This document shows positions 37,543-44,652 of a stretch of DNA of 52,242 nt, one piece after another; the stretch's first letter is position 1, and every line of letters begins with the position of its first letter. The notes under the pieces were generated by a model. It had not been told where the DNA came from. It saw only the letters and a list, made by a program, of their open reading frames with translations, and did not search any database. Source of the DNA: a virus; IMG/VR virus record IMGVR_UViG_3300028800_000124, positions 1 to 52,242 of that record. One strand, written 5' to 3'. Both the position numbers and the translations under genes were made by a program.

Positions 37543-37608
37543 TTCGCGTTTCCCGGGGACCGCTACCCTGTCACTGGTACTGCCCGCGACGAGGACGGAG
37601 CCCTTGCA

Positions 37609-37872
37609 ATGCGCGTTACGACTAACCCGGTCCCGGTCACGGGTGACGCCGTGCCGTTCGACCCGGACAACCCGGGGCCGTTCGCCGCCGCCGCGGGCGA
37701 GTGGTTCCTCCGGACCGAGGGCCGCACGGCCGTCGTCCGGGACCAGTCCGGCAACGAGGACGTCATCTACCCGGGGTGGCTGGTCATCTGGGCGGACGGC
37801 GGCACGGTGCCGCACTTCACCAACGCGGCGAACCTGGGCGAGGGGGACACCTTCTTCTGGAACCCGGCCTGA
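37609..37872 (+). CDS. hypothetical protein (87 aa)
   Basis: ATG 37609 with GGACGGAG upstream and a TACCCT -10 near 37564. Beta-rich (AGEWFLRTEGRTAVVRDQSG; IYPGWLVIWADGGTVPHFTN), like a single SH3-type barrel. Unknown function. Confidence 0.6.
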   Translation: MRVTTNPVPVTGDAVPFDPDNPGPFAAAAGEWFLRTEGRTAVVRDQSGNEDVIYPGWLVIWADGGTVPHFTNAANLGEGDTFFWNPA

Positions 37873-37903
37873 CGCCTGCCGCCGGAATGTCCTAGGCCCC
37901 GCC

Positions 37904-37909
37904 TACCGT
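37904..37909 (+). promoter_or_regulatory. leaderless promoter -10 (TACCGT)
   Basis: TACCGT ends 7 bases before ATG 37917, which favours that start over GTG 37908. Confidence 0.5.
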
Positions 37910-37916
37910 GACCACC

Positions 37917-38165
37917 ATGAGCGACTTGCCGTTGACCCGCTCCGCGCCGTGGACGGAGATCCCCGCGGGGATCGAGCCCCTGTTCCCCGAGCTGGCCCCG
38001 CCCGGTGCCCGCCCGGTGGAGATGACGGTGGCACTCCCGGGGAACCCTTGCGCCATGTTCGTGGTGGTTCCTGAGGCGGGCGCCGTGGAGGTTCTGGGGG
38101 AAGTGCTTGAGGCCTGCGCGAAGGCGGAGGAGTTCGAGGTCACGGTGCGGCGGTACCAGGGTTAA
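37917..38165 (+). CDS. hypothetical protein (82 aa)
   Basis: ATG 37917, leaderless. Compact alpha/beta pattern (VEMTVALPGNPCAMFVVVPE; VEVLGEVLEACAKAEEFEVT). Unrecognised. Followed by two terminator hairpins. Confidence 0.6.
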   Translation: MSDLPLTRSAPWTEIPAGIEPLFPELAPPGARPVEMTVALPGNPCAMFVVVPEAGAVEVLGEVLEACAKAEEFEVTVRRYQG

Positions 38166-38183
38166 CCCGCCGGGAAAGACTCA

Positions 38184-38238
38184 GGGCGGCCCACTGGACG
38201 TCCGTCCAGCTGCCGCCCTGTTCAGGCCCAGAGGGCCT
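38184..38238 (+). terminator. double hairpin terminator
   Basis: GGGCGGC (38184-38190) pairs with GCCGCCC (38212-38218), enclosing CTGGACG/CGTCCAG. A second hairpin AGGCCC-AGA-GGGCCT follows (38224-38238). It isolates the 37917 gene from the regulator downstream. Confidence 0.6.
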
Positions 38239-38317
38239 TAGCCATGGATCGAGCACTGGTGCCCGCTACGCGGCAAGCTTAGCCCGTAGTTCCGCGCCGA
38301 GAGAAAGACCCGCCGAA

Positions 38318-38333
38318 TAGGTACGTGTACCTA
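38318..38333. promoter_or_regulatory. TAGGTAC-GT-GTACCTA palindrome
   Basis: A 16-base palindrome with 7-bp arms, about 90 bases before the XRE-TPR regulator gene. A likely binding site for that regulator or another dimeric repressor. Confidence 0.5.
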
Positions 38334-38357
38334 CTGCCGTCCTGCCGCAGGCAAGCT

Positions 38358-38418
38358 AAGACCCCGCCGACGTACAGTGGAAGTTCCTGACGCTTTCACT
38401 ACTACAGGGCGGGGTCTT
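38358..38418 (+). promoter_or_regulatory. attenuator-like hairpin just before the regulator start
   Basis: AAGACCCCGCC (38358-38368) is the exact complement of GGCGGGGTCTT (38408-38418), and TTTT follows, like a rho-independent terminator, but only 5 bases before ATG 38424. The loop is 39 bases. Formation in RNA would stop transcription or hide the start. Confidence 0.5.
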
Positions 38419-38423
38419 TTGCC

Positions 38424-39626
38424 ATGAACGATACCATCGGCGACGGCTCGATAGGCGAGCGGCTGCGCACTTTCCGACAAGAACGCGCATTGACGCAGGA
38501 GGATCTCGCGGAGCGTTCCGCCGTGAGCAAGGACGTCATCCGGAAACTCGAGCAGGGGCAGCGCAGCAGCGCGCGGATCAAGACGCTGCGGGCGCTGGCG
38601 AAGGGGCTAGGGGTGGCACCGTCCGCGCTGCTTGGTCAGCGGGAGAGGCTCGAGCAGCAGTCCCCGGACGGGGTCCTGGCCGTCCGGGACGCGCTCATGT
38701 CCGCCTCCGACCTGTACCCGGGGCTCGAGCCGGGCGACCCGGGGGAGCCGCTCACGGTCACGGACCTGCAGGCGCAGGTGCGGCGCGGGTGGGACTGCTA
38801 CTGGAGGGGCGACCTCGGGGAGCTCGCCGCGATGCTGCCCGCCCTGATCGGTGAGGCGAGGCTCGCCGAGCGGGAAACCGGGACCTCAGCATGCGGGCCG
38901 CTCGCGCAGGCCTGCCAGCTCGCCGCCGACCTGATGGTCCACATGGGCAACGACGACCTCGCCATGGTGGCCGCCGAGCGGGCACTTTCCGCTGCCGCCC
39001 GGGGGAATGACGAGCTGCAGCACGCGGTCCTCGCCGGGACCGCCTCCTGGGTGCTGCTGCACCAGGGGCGGCACGCTGACGCGGAGCTTGTCGCCCGGCG
39101 GGGCGCGCAGGCCGTGGAACCCCGGCACCTCGGGTCAGCCCCGCGGGAGCAGCTGACGGTCTACGGGTCGCTGCTGCTGAGCGCCGCCGCCCCCGCAGCG
39201 GGCGCGGCGAAGGCCTCCGGGGTCGCCCAGTACTTGGAGACTGCGGGCGAGGCGGCGGCGTTCCTGCCGGAGGACCGCCATGACTACTGGGTGAGCTTCG
39301 GCCCGACGCAGGTCGCGATGCAGCGGTGCTACACCTCGGCGGTCCTCGGGGAGCCGGGGCAGGCCCTGGAGGCGGCGAAGCGGGTACGGCGCGCCGACCT
39401 GCTGCCGATCTCCTGGGGGGCGCACCACCTGGACGTCGCGCAGGCCCTGGTGGACGCGCGCCGGTACCGGCAGGCGACCGGGGCGCTGCTGACGGCGTGC
39501 GAGGTGTCACCGCAGTGGTTCCGTCACCAGGGGATCGCCCGGGGCCTGGTCCGTGAGCTCGTGGAGCACGAGCGGCGCCTGTCGGGGCCCCTGAAGAGGC
39601 TCCAGGCTGTCACGGGCGTCATCTAG
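38424..39626 (+). CDS. XRE regulator with TPR-like C-terminal domain (400 aa)
   Basis: Residues 8-70 are an XRE helix-turn-helix (IGERLRTFRQERALTQEDLA, then SKDVIRKLEQGQRSSARIKT). Residues 110-400 are helical repeats (LAERETGTSACGPLAQACQL; AVLAGTASWVLLHQGRHADA; ALVDARRYRQATGALLTACE), as in the common Streptomyces XRE-TPR regulators, where the repeats may bind a peptide or partner. ATG 38424 fixed by its place after the hairpin. It is the largest regulator here. Confidence 0.88.
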   Translation: MNDTIGDGSIGERLRTFRQERALTQEDLAERSAVSKDVIRKLEQGQRSSARIKTLRALAKGLGVAPSALLGQRERLEQQSPDGVLAVRDALMSASDLYPGLEPGDPGEPLTVTDLQAQVRRGWDCYWRGDLGELAAMLPALIGEARLAERETGTSACGPLAQACQLAADLMVHMGNDDLAMVAAERALSAAARGNDELQHAVLAGTASWVLLHQGRHADAELVARRGAQAVEPRHLGSAPREQLTVYGSLLLSAAAPAAGAAKASGVAQYLETAGEAAAFLPEDRHDYWVSFGPTQVAMQRCYTSAVLGEPGQALEAAKRVRRADLLPISWGAHHLDVAQALVDARRYRQATGALLTACEVSPQWFRHQGIARGLVRELVEHERRLSGPLKRLQAVTGVI

Positions 39627-39704
39627 GCCGCGTGCGTGCCCTGTGGCAACTTACGCAACGTCAGGTAGGACACGGTGTCCCTTGTGCCTGGTCACAACCC
39701 CGTT

Positions 39705-39710
39705 TAGCGT
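39705..39710 (+). promoter_or_regulatory. leaderless promoter -10 (TAGCGT)
   Basis: TAGCGT ends 7 bases before ATG 39718; a TTGTGC -35-like element lies about 20 bases upstream. Confidence 0.5.
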
Positions 39711-39717
39711 GCCGCTT

Positions 39718-39933
39718 ATGCGAGGGGACTTCACCGTGGAGGCCGGCCCGTGGTGCCGGGCGTGCGGGCTGCCTGCCCGGGTCGAGGGCGAGGCCGAGCT
39801 CGGCAGGGCGGTCCACGCGGGCACCGGGGAGGAACAGGGACCGGACGGCCATGCCTGTGCCCCGATCCCTTTCCGGACCGTGGCGATGCTGGGCGCCGCC
39901 AGGGCGCACGTCGCGGCCCTGGGCTTCCCGTGA
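39718..39933 (+). CDS. small Cys-containing protein (71 aa)
   Basis: ATG 39718 chosen from the leaderless promoter; a GTG at 39643 would lengthen it by 25 residues. PWCRACGLPARVEGEAELGR has one CxxC. Typical of the small proteins that follow XRE-TPR regulators in Streptomyces. Unknown function. Confidence 0.55.
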   Translation: MRGDFTVEAGPWCRACGLPARVEGEAELGRAVHAGTGEEQGPDGHACAPIPFRTVAMLGAARAHVAALGFP

Positions 39934-40181
39934 GCGTCACCGCAGTCTTCTTGTGGCAGGCGGGCCGGTTCTCCGGGGTCACCGGGTCCAGGGACAGGGC
40001 ACTGGAGGTGGCCGCGGCTGTCCTCGGCGCCGGGGTGACCGCCCTGGTCGAGGAGGCCAGGTTCGCCATCCATGCCGGACAGGGCGGCAGCCTCGTCCCC
40101 GTTCACGAGCGGACCGGCCTGGCCTGGCGGGGGCGGCTGCAGGACGGGCGGCCCGTGTGGCGGCCGGCGGGGGCTCCCTGA
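39930..40181 (+). CDS. hypothetical protein (83 aa)
   Basis: GTG 39930 overlaps the previous stop. VTAVFLWQAGRFSGVTGSRD then ALEVAAAVLGAGVTALVEEA; ends with a beta strand (GLAWRGRLQDGRPVWRP). Unknown. Confidence 0.6.
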   Translation: MSVTAVFLWQAGRFSGVTGSRDRALEVAAAVLGAGVTALVEEARFAIHAGQGGSLVPVHERTGLAWRGRLQDGRPVWRPAGAP

Positions 40182-40402
40182 TGACGGGCAAGGCGCTGAC
40201 GCCTAGGCAGGCTCAGGTCGCCGTCCTCTGCGCGCAGGGGCTGAGCACGGCCGAAGCAGCCTCGCACCTCGGCATTGCCAGGACCACGGCGGACACCTAC
40301 CTTCAGGCCGCTTACGCCAGGACGGGGACGCGGGACCGGGCGGGGCTGCTTAACTGGCTCACGGCATCATCAAGGGGAGAGGGACAGGGGCATGGACATT
40401 AG
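40181..40402 (+). CDS. LuxR/GerE-type HTH protein (73 aa)
   Basis: ATG 40181. ALTPRQAQVAVLCAQGLSTA, then EAASHLGIARTTADTYLQAA and YARTGTRDRAGLLNWL make a complete LuxR-type DNA-binding domain with no receiver or sensor part. A free-standing effector of this kind may be constitutive or work with a partner. Confidence 0.85.
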   Translation: MTGKALTPRQAQVAVLCAQGLSTAEAASHLGIARTTADTYLQAAYARTGTRDRAGLLNWLTASSRGEGQGHGH

Positions 40403-40547
40403 GGGAAGCAACTACGCGAACGGCGCGTCATCCGGCAACGGCCAGGATGGCAGCAGCGGGAACGGCCTGCCGTCGGTGCGCGCCAAGGACTGGCAGTTCA
40501 TGACCGGCGTGATCGGCTCCCGGGTCACGATCTACGACTTCATGTAG
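40392..40547 (+). CDS. Gly/Asn/Ser-rich small protein (51 aa)
   Basis: ATG 40392 after AGAGGGACAGGGG. Residues 5-26 are low-complexity (SNYANGASSGNGQDGSSGNG), followed by DWQFMTGVIGSRVTIYDFM. It overlaps the LuxR-type gene by 11 bases. Unknown; a secreted or modified peptide cannot be excluded, but nothing supports it. Confidence 0.5.
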   Translation: MDIRGSNYANGASSGNGQDGSSGNGLPSVRAKDWQFMTGVIGSRVTIYDFM

Positions 40548-40592
40548 CCCTGGGGGGCGCGGGGGATTGCACGAGACGGAAATGCCCCGGTG

Positions 40593-40620
40593 TTGCGGGA
40601 GCGCTCCCGATGCGTAATAC
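40593..40620 (+). promoter_or_regulatory. promoter with CGGGAGCGCTCCCG operator
   Basis: TTGCGG (40593-40598), 16 bases, TAATAC (40615-40620). The 14-base perfect palindrome CGGGAGCGCTCCCG (40596-40609) overlaps it. The 12-base core GGGAGCGCTCCC is the known centre of LacI-family CebR-type operators in actinobacteria, where the outer bases are T and A. Confidence 0.5.
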
Positions 40621-40631
40621 TCTCGTTACGT

Positions 40632-41525
40632 TTAGGCGTGAAGGTTTGGTTTGACCTGCATGCATCCCTGCCTCCCGGTCCCTGCCGGGGGCTGGCGGGC
40701 GGATGTTCTCAGGGCAGGCGCCCCCCTTCCCCCGGGGGCGCGGCGGGGAGGGGGCGGGGAGCAGTGAAGGCTATCTCCGGGCATGTCCTGTGGGCCGCGG
40801 TGACGGCGGCGGCGGTGCTGCAGGCGAGGCTCCGCGTGCACTGGGCGGCGGACCTCGCGTGGGCGGCCGCCCTGGCGGGGGCCGGGTGCGCGCTGGCGCT
40901 GCGGGCCCGCCGGGCGAGGGAACGCGAACGCGACGCCGAGCACCGGATCGCCGAGCTTGAGGCGCAGGTGGGCGCCTACGGCAAGGCCCTGACCGCGATG
41001 GCCGCCTACGGGCGGTGCGCGAGTCCCGCCGCACGGACGGCCGGCGGGCAGGACTGCCCGGAGCCGGGGGCCGCCCGGCTGCGCCTGGTGCCGCCGCAGG
41101 GAAGCCGCCGGTAAGGCGCTCCTGCCGTCCCGGTCCTCGTCACTGCGCCTGCGCATCGCCTCCGCCAGGGCGACCATGCCCCGGCGAACCTCAAGGGGGA
41201 GGCGGTCGTCGTCCATGATCTGCTGGAGGGCGTCGTCCTCGGGGGCGGGGGGCGGAGGCGGAGCGGTCGCAGGCTCCCCGGCGATCATGACCGGCTCGCC
41301 GCCCGCGAGGATTTTCAACGGTGAGTCGGGCGTCCAGCCGACTGCCTTCGCCACGGCGAGCAGGGTGTCGCGGCTCACCCGCCCGCCCCGCTCGAGGGCG
41401 CCGAGGGTGCGCTCGGTGATCCCGATGGCGGCAGCGAAGGACCTGACCGTGGGGAATCCCGCGTCCTGGCGTGCCGAGGCGACGTAAACGGCAAGACGGT
41501 TCCAGTCATCGCGCAAGTGCGTCAT
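40632..41525 (-). CDS. XRE-type regulator, 3' part doubtful
   Basis: ATG 41525. Residues 1-75 are a clear XRE domain (RLAVYVASARQDAGFPTVRS; ITERTLGALERGGRVSRDTL; VAKAVGWTPDS). Helical sequence follows to about residue 135 (RRGMVALAEAMRRRSDEDR). Beyond that the frame is Arg/Pro/Gly-rich and lies antisense to the 40764-41114 gene. Usual family members end near 130-140 aa, so a stop codon may have been lost. Confidence 0.65.
   Translation of the reverse strand: MTHLRDDWNRLAVYVASARQDAGFPTVRSFAAAIGITERTLGALERGGRVSRDTLLAVAKAVGWTPDSPLKILAGGEPVMIAGEPATAPPPPPAPEDDALQQIMDDDRLPLEVRRGMVALAEAMRRRSDEDRDGRSALPAASLRRHQAQPGGPRLRAVLPAGRPCGGTRAPPVGGHRGQGLAVGAHLRLKLGDPVLGVAFAFPRPAGPQRQRAPGPRQGGRPREVRRPVHAEPRLQHRRRRHRGPQDMPGDSLHCSPPPPRRAPGGRGAPALRTSARQPPAGTGRQGCMQVKPNLHA
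40764..41114 (+). CDS. membrane plus coiled-coil hypothetical protein (116 aa)
   Basis: GTG 40764 after GGAGGGGGCGGGGAG. One or two hydrophobic helices (HVLWAAVTAAAVLQARLRV; LAWAAALAGAGCALALRA), then a charged coiled coil (RERERDAEHRIAELEAQVGA). It is read opposite to the 3' part of the minus-strand XRE frame; one of the two overlapped parts is probably not coding, and this one looks more protein-like. Confidence 0.55.
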   Translation: MKAISGHVLWAAVTAAAVLQARLRVHWAADLAWAAALAGAGCALALRARRARERERDAEHRIAELEAQVGAYGKALTAMAAYGRCASPAARTAGGQDCPEPGAARLRLVPPQGSRR

Positions 41526-41678
41526 AAAGCCCTAACCATGCGGTCGGAAAGAGTAGGAAACAAGGTAGCACGCTCCACGGCCTCGGCGCCCCGCCGCCCC
41601 GGCCGTTCCCGCGCCTTCTGCTTCCTTCCGCTCCCCGCACTACGATTTACCCACGACGGAACATCTTCCGTCAATGAC

Positions 41679-41708
41679 TTGACCTACCTTCCTATTGCTT
41701 CCTATGCT
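41679..41708 (+). promoter_or_regulatory. promoter TTGACC - 18 - TATGCT, leaderless
   Basis: -35 TTGACC (41679-41684), 18-base spacer, -10 TATGCT (41703-41708), and 7 bases later ATG 41716. A well-formed promoter for a leaderless repressor gene. Confidence 0.65.
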
Positions 41709-41715
41709 TTCCGGC

Positions 41716-41943
41716 ATGCCCCAAGTCAACGGCAGCATCATCCGCAGCAGACGCCAGCGCCTCGGCATCAAGCTAGGCGAGTTCGCCAAGCGCGCCAACG
41801 TCAACTACAAGACCCTCGCCAACATTGAGTCGGGCCACAACAGCGGCGGCGTCTCCATCGAGGTCGTCTACCGGATCGCGGACGCTCTCGGCGTGGATGC
41901 TGACGACTTCCTCATCAAGCCGCAGCAGGGCGCGGCGGCGTGA
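41716..41943 (+). CDS. Cro/CI-like XRE repressor (75 aa)
   Basis: ATG 41716, leaderless. Nearly the whole protein is one helix-turn-helix (SIIRSRRQRLGIKLGEFAKR, ANVNYKTLANIESGHNSG, VVYRIADALGVDADDF). Divergent from the XRE gene at 41525, so this pair has the look of a genetic switch. Its codon use is less GC-rich nearby, and the intergenic region is AT-richer. Confidence 0.8.
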   Translation: MPQVNGSIIRSRRQRLGIKLGEFAKRANVNYKTLANIESGHNSGGVSIEVVYRIADALGVDADDFLIKPQQGAAA

Positions 41944-42476
41944 GCATTCACCCCCTGACCCCATTCCTGCGCTGGCATGCAGAACCGCCCTATAGTGTCG
42001 AGCCCCCCGAGTTCGAGTGGTCCGCTGCGGTCATGCCCGCCCGGTCGAAGACCGGCCTGGTCACGGCAAGGCGCGGCGGCGTGGCGCACGTCGACAGGGA
42101 CCTCGCGGTGATCTTCCTCGGCGGACGTGCCCAGTTCGCAGCGCGCTTCCTCTGCGGCAGCGCCTCGGTCGACGCCGTGATCCTCAAGGACGCGGCAGAC
42201 CAGGGCGGCGTGTGCGCGAAGTGCGAGGACGTCGCCCTGGGCCCGTGCGTCTACCGCTGCTTCAACTCAGCCGGGCGGCTGATCTACATCGGCAGTTCCG
42301 AAGCCCGTCTCTCGCGCTTCCAGATCCACGAAACCCAGTCGCCATGGTGGCCCGAAGTCGCCAAGACCACAGACGAGCGCTACCCGACCATCTTCCAGGC
42401 CCGCGCCGCTGAGCGGCTGGCGATCATCGCCGAGATGCCGCTCTACAACAAGCAGTACAACAGGCGGGCGGCGTGA
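41940..42476 (+). CDS. GIY-YIG-like nuclease (178 aa)
   Basis: GTG 41940 overlaps the repressor gene. The C-terminal 75 residues fit a GIY-YIG nuclease: CVYRCFNSAGRLIYIGSSEA (Tyr105, YIG 116-118, Arg123), HETQSPWWPEV, and QARAAERLAIIAEMPLYNKQ (Glu158, Asn170). The N-terminal 95 residues include CAKC and are unknown. Such proteins cut DNA with a single metal; role in the element unknown. Confidence 0.7.
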   Translation: MSIHPLTPFLRWHAEPPYSVEPPEFEWSAAVMPARSKTGLVTARRGGVAHVDRDLAVIFLGGRAQFAARFLCGSASVDAVILKDAADQGGVCAKCEDVALGPCVYRCFNSAGRLIYIGSSEARLSRFQIHETQSPWWPEVAKTTDERYPTIFQARAAERLAIIAEMPLYNKQYNRRAA

Positions 42477-42688
42477 CCCCGGCCCGCGACTCGGTCGTCC
42501 CCGGCTCCGCCCGCCTCGTGATCGTCCACGAGGAGTACACGCTCGTCACGGTCCGGTGCGGCCGGTGCGCCCACGAGCAGGAGGCCCGGGTCACCGCGAG
42601 GACCGCCCGGTGCACCGCCTGCGGCCGGACCTGCCGGCTTCCCCGTGAGAGCGCCCCGAACGTCATCCCCCTGCGGAGGTCAGCGTGA
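42473..42688 (+). CDS. zinc-ribbon protein (71 aa)
   Basis: GTG 42473 overlaps the previous stop. CGRC and CTAC pairs 18 residues apart (VRCGRCAHEQEARVT; ARCTACGRTCRLPR). A minimal zinc ribbon; unknown target. Confidence 0.65.
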   Translation: MTPARDSVVPGSARLVIVHEEYTLVTVRCGRCAHEQEARVTARTARCTACGRTCRLPRESAPNVIPLRRSA

Positions 42689-43149
42689 AGAACCCCCCTG
42701 AGTGGCTGAAGGCAGTACGGGCCGGGCACGGCGCGCTGGCCGCGTCCGGTGCGGAGACCCGCGCCGAGGCCGACGCCGCGGTGGCCGCGGAGATCATGCG
42801 GCACCCCGAGTTCGTCGCCGAGTGCATCGCGGTGCTGGGCGGCCGGGAGGTCGGGGCGTGGCTGAAGTCCAACGCATCCTCCGGCGACCTGTTCCAAGCC
42901 ATGTTGTTCGACGGCGTTCCAATTTTCATGAACGTCAGCGTCGGGCGGGCGATGCGGACACTCGACATGACCGGCGAGGACCTCGACAAGGCAAAGAACA
43001 TGACCGAGACCCGGACCCGGAACGTCCGCGAGGCCGCTGACCGGGACTGGAACGACTTCCTGGCCTTCTACGACCTGGTCCACCCGCTGCTCACCGGCGG
43101 CCGGACCGTCGCCGACGCACTCGCCGAACTGGCAGCGAAAGCCGCCTAG
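42685..43149 (+). CDS. helical hypothetical protein (154 aa)
   Basis: GTG 42685 overlaps the previous stop. Helical throughout (AETRAEADAAVAAEIMRHPE; DRDWNDFLAFYDLVHPLLTG). Unrecognised. Followed by a terminator. Confidence 0.65.
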   Translation: MKNPPEWLKAVRAGHGALAASGAETRAEADAAVAAEIMRHPEFVAECIAVLGGREVGAWLKSNASSGDLFQAMLFDGVPIFMNVSVGRAMRTLDMTGEDLDKAKNMTETRTRNVREAADRDWNDFLAFYDLVHPLLTGGRTVADALAELAAKAA

Positions 43150-43157
43150 ACGTAATA

Positions 43158-43184
43158 CCGGCCCGGGGGTACGACCCGGGCCGG
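43158..43184 (+). terminator. hairpin terminator
   Basis: CCGGCCCGGG (43158-43167), 7-base loop, CCCGGGCCGG (43175-43184). Nine bases after the stop of the previous gene. Confidence 0.65.
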
Positions 43185-43232
43185 CGGGGAGCGATCCCAG
43201 CCCAACCGTAACCGATGAAGGAGCGATCCGGA

Positions 43233-43532
43233 ATGACAACCGCCCCGTCCGCCGTAACCCGCGAGTCATTCGCCGAGGGCCTGATGCAGGCGTTCGACGT
43301 GCTGGGGGAGCTTGCAGGCATCGCCTGGGACGTCAGTGAGGCCGCCCGGGTCCGCGCGGGCATCGTCGTGACCGTGCACTCGGAGGCGGAGGTTGACGCG
43401 GCCGCCGCGGTCCTCGGGGCCGTCCCCGAGCGGCTCGCGCCGGGGCACTACCGGGCGGTGAAGCGCACGGGCGCGGTGACGGTCTCGGTCGCGGCCTGCG
43501 GTGCCTGCGAGCAGGCCGGGAGCACGTCGTGA
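43233..43532 (+). CDS. hypothetical protein (99 aa)
   Basis: ATG 43233 after GAAGGAGCGA. Helix (EGLMQAFDVLGELAGIAWDV), then beta (GIVVTVHSEAEVDAAAAVLG; GAVTVSVAACGACEQAG) with a CxxC. First gene of the long recombination operon. Unknown. Confidence 0.65.
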   Translation: MTTAPSAVTRESFAEGLMQAFDVLGELAGIAWDVSEAARVRAGIVVTVHSEAEVDAAAAVLGAVPERLAPGHYRAVKRTGAVTVSVAACGACEQAGSTS

Positions 43533-44323
43533 ACGGGGCACGGCACACGGGCGGGCAGGAGCGCTCGATCGTTGACGACATCCGCGACCTGGACCCGGCA
43601 ACCTGGCCGTACGCGGGGCAGGTCCCCCCGGCGCAGGCAGCGCTCCAGGAGGCGCGCAGGCGGCAGGCGCAGCCCGGCCCGGCCCGGGTTCCCACGTTCA
43701 CCCCCACGGGACCGCAGGTGAGGCTCGCGGTGACCGCAGCGCAGCAGCAGGCACCCCAGGCGCCGCCCCTGCAGGTTCACGAGCACCCGGCGGGGACGTT
43801 CACCGGCCTGTCCCCGTGGCAGCAGTGGGCGAGGCGGGCGCAGGTCCGGCCGTTCCCGGCCCCCGGGCGGGACACCCCGTTCTACAACGCGGTGCTCCGC
43901 GACCGGGCCGGCATGATGGCGGCTGCCCCCGCGGCGGCGGAGCCGTTCACCCTCGCCCCGCCCGCCCGCGAGTCATGGAGGGCATGCCAGGCCCTCATGA
44001 TGCTGCCGCTGCCCGGCTGCGACTACGACGCCTACCTGCAGGCGGTCGGCAGGCTCACCGGGACCAGGGGCGCAGGACGGCAGGCGGTCGCGGCACTGCC
44101 CCCCAGCGGGGCGGACTACTCCGGCCGGGAACGTCGGCAGGTCCTCGCCGACGCGATCGGGACCGCCGCGGGGCGAGCCAGGCCGGGCCGGGCGAAAGCG
44201 TACGCGCGCCTGCGTGAGGCTGTCCTCGCCGCCTGGGACTACGAGACGGCGGAGCACCTTGTCCGCAACGCGGACAGGGCCGGGCTGGTCAGCCGCGCCG
44301 AGATCGAGGGGACCGCACGATGA
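43529..44323 (+). CDS. hypothetical protein (264 aa)
   Basis: GTG 43529 overlaps the previous stop. A disordered Pro/Gln-rich first half (QAQPGPARVPTFTPTGPQV) and a helical second half (AGRARPGRAKAYARLREAVL, AAWDYETAEHLVRNADRAG). No family recognised; sits two genes before the Sak4-like ATPase. Confidence 0.65.
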   Translation: MNGARHTGGQERSIVDDIRDLDPATWPYAGQVPPAQAALQEARRRQAQPGPARVPTFTPTGPQVRLAVTAAQQQAPQAPPLQVHEHPAGTFTGLSPWQQWARRAQVRPFPAPGRDTPFYNAVLRDRAGMMAAAPAAAEPFTLAPPARESWRACQALMMLPLPGCDYDAYLQAVGRLTGTRGAGRQAVAALPPSGADYSGRERRQVLADAIGTAAGRARPGRAKAYARLREAVLAAWDYETAEHLVRNADRAGLVSRAEIEGTAR

Positions 44324-44652
44324 GCGCCGCGGCGGTGCGGGAAGCGCACGCGGTCCTGCACCTGGCGATGGAAGCGCCGGACAGGACGAAGGTGGCGGAC
44401 GAGGTCATCGCCCTCGCCGACGTGCTGGACGCCTACGCGGAGATCAGCGAGGGCGAGATATCGGCCGTGTGGGCCTTCCCGGACCTGAGGGGCGAGGAAG
44501 ACCCGGGCCGCGAGGCGCTGCGCAGGGTCGCGGAAAGAGTTGAGGCGGGCGCGGAGGCGCTAGTTAGCGCCATGGCCGCACGCTGCGGCATCACCGCCGG
44601 CGGGGACGCCGGGACTGAAGACGAAATGGCAATCCCAGGGGTGGGGAAATGA
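44320..44652 (+). CDS. hypothetical protein (110 aa)
   Basis: ATG 44320 overlaps the previous stop. Helical (AHAVLHLAMEAPDRTKVADE; LRRVAERVEAGAEALVSAMA). It may be a partner of the ATPase whose start it overlaps by four bases; inference from coupling only. Confidence 0.65.
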   Translation: MSAAAVREAHAVLHLAMEAPDRTKVADEVIALADVLDAYAEISEGEISAVWAFPDLRGEEDPGREALRRVAERVEAGAEALVSAMAARCGITAGGDAGTEDEMAIPGVGK

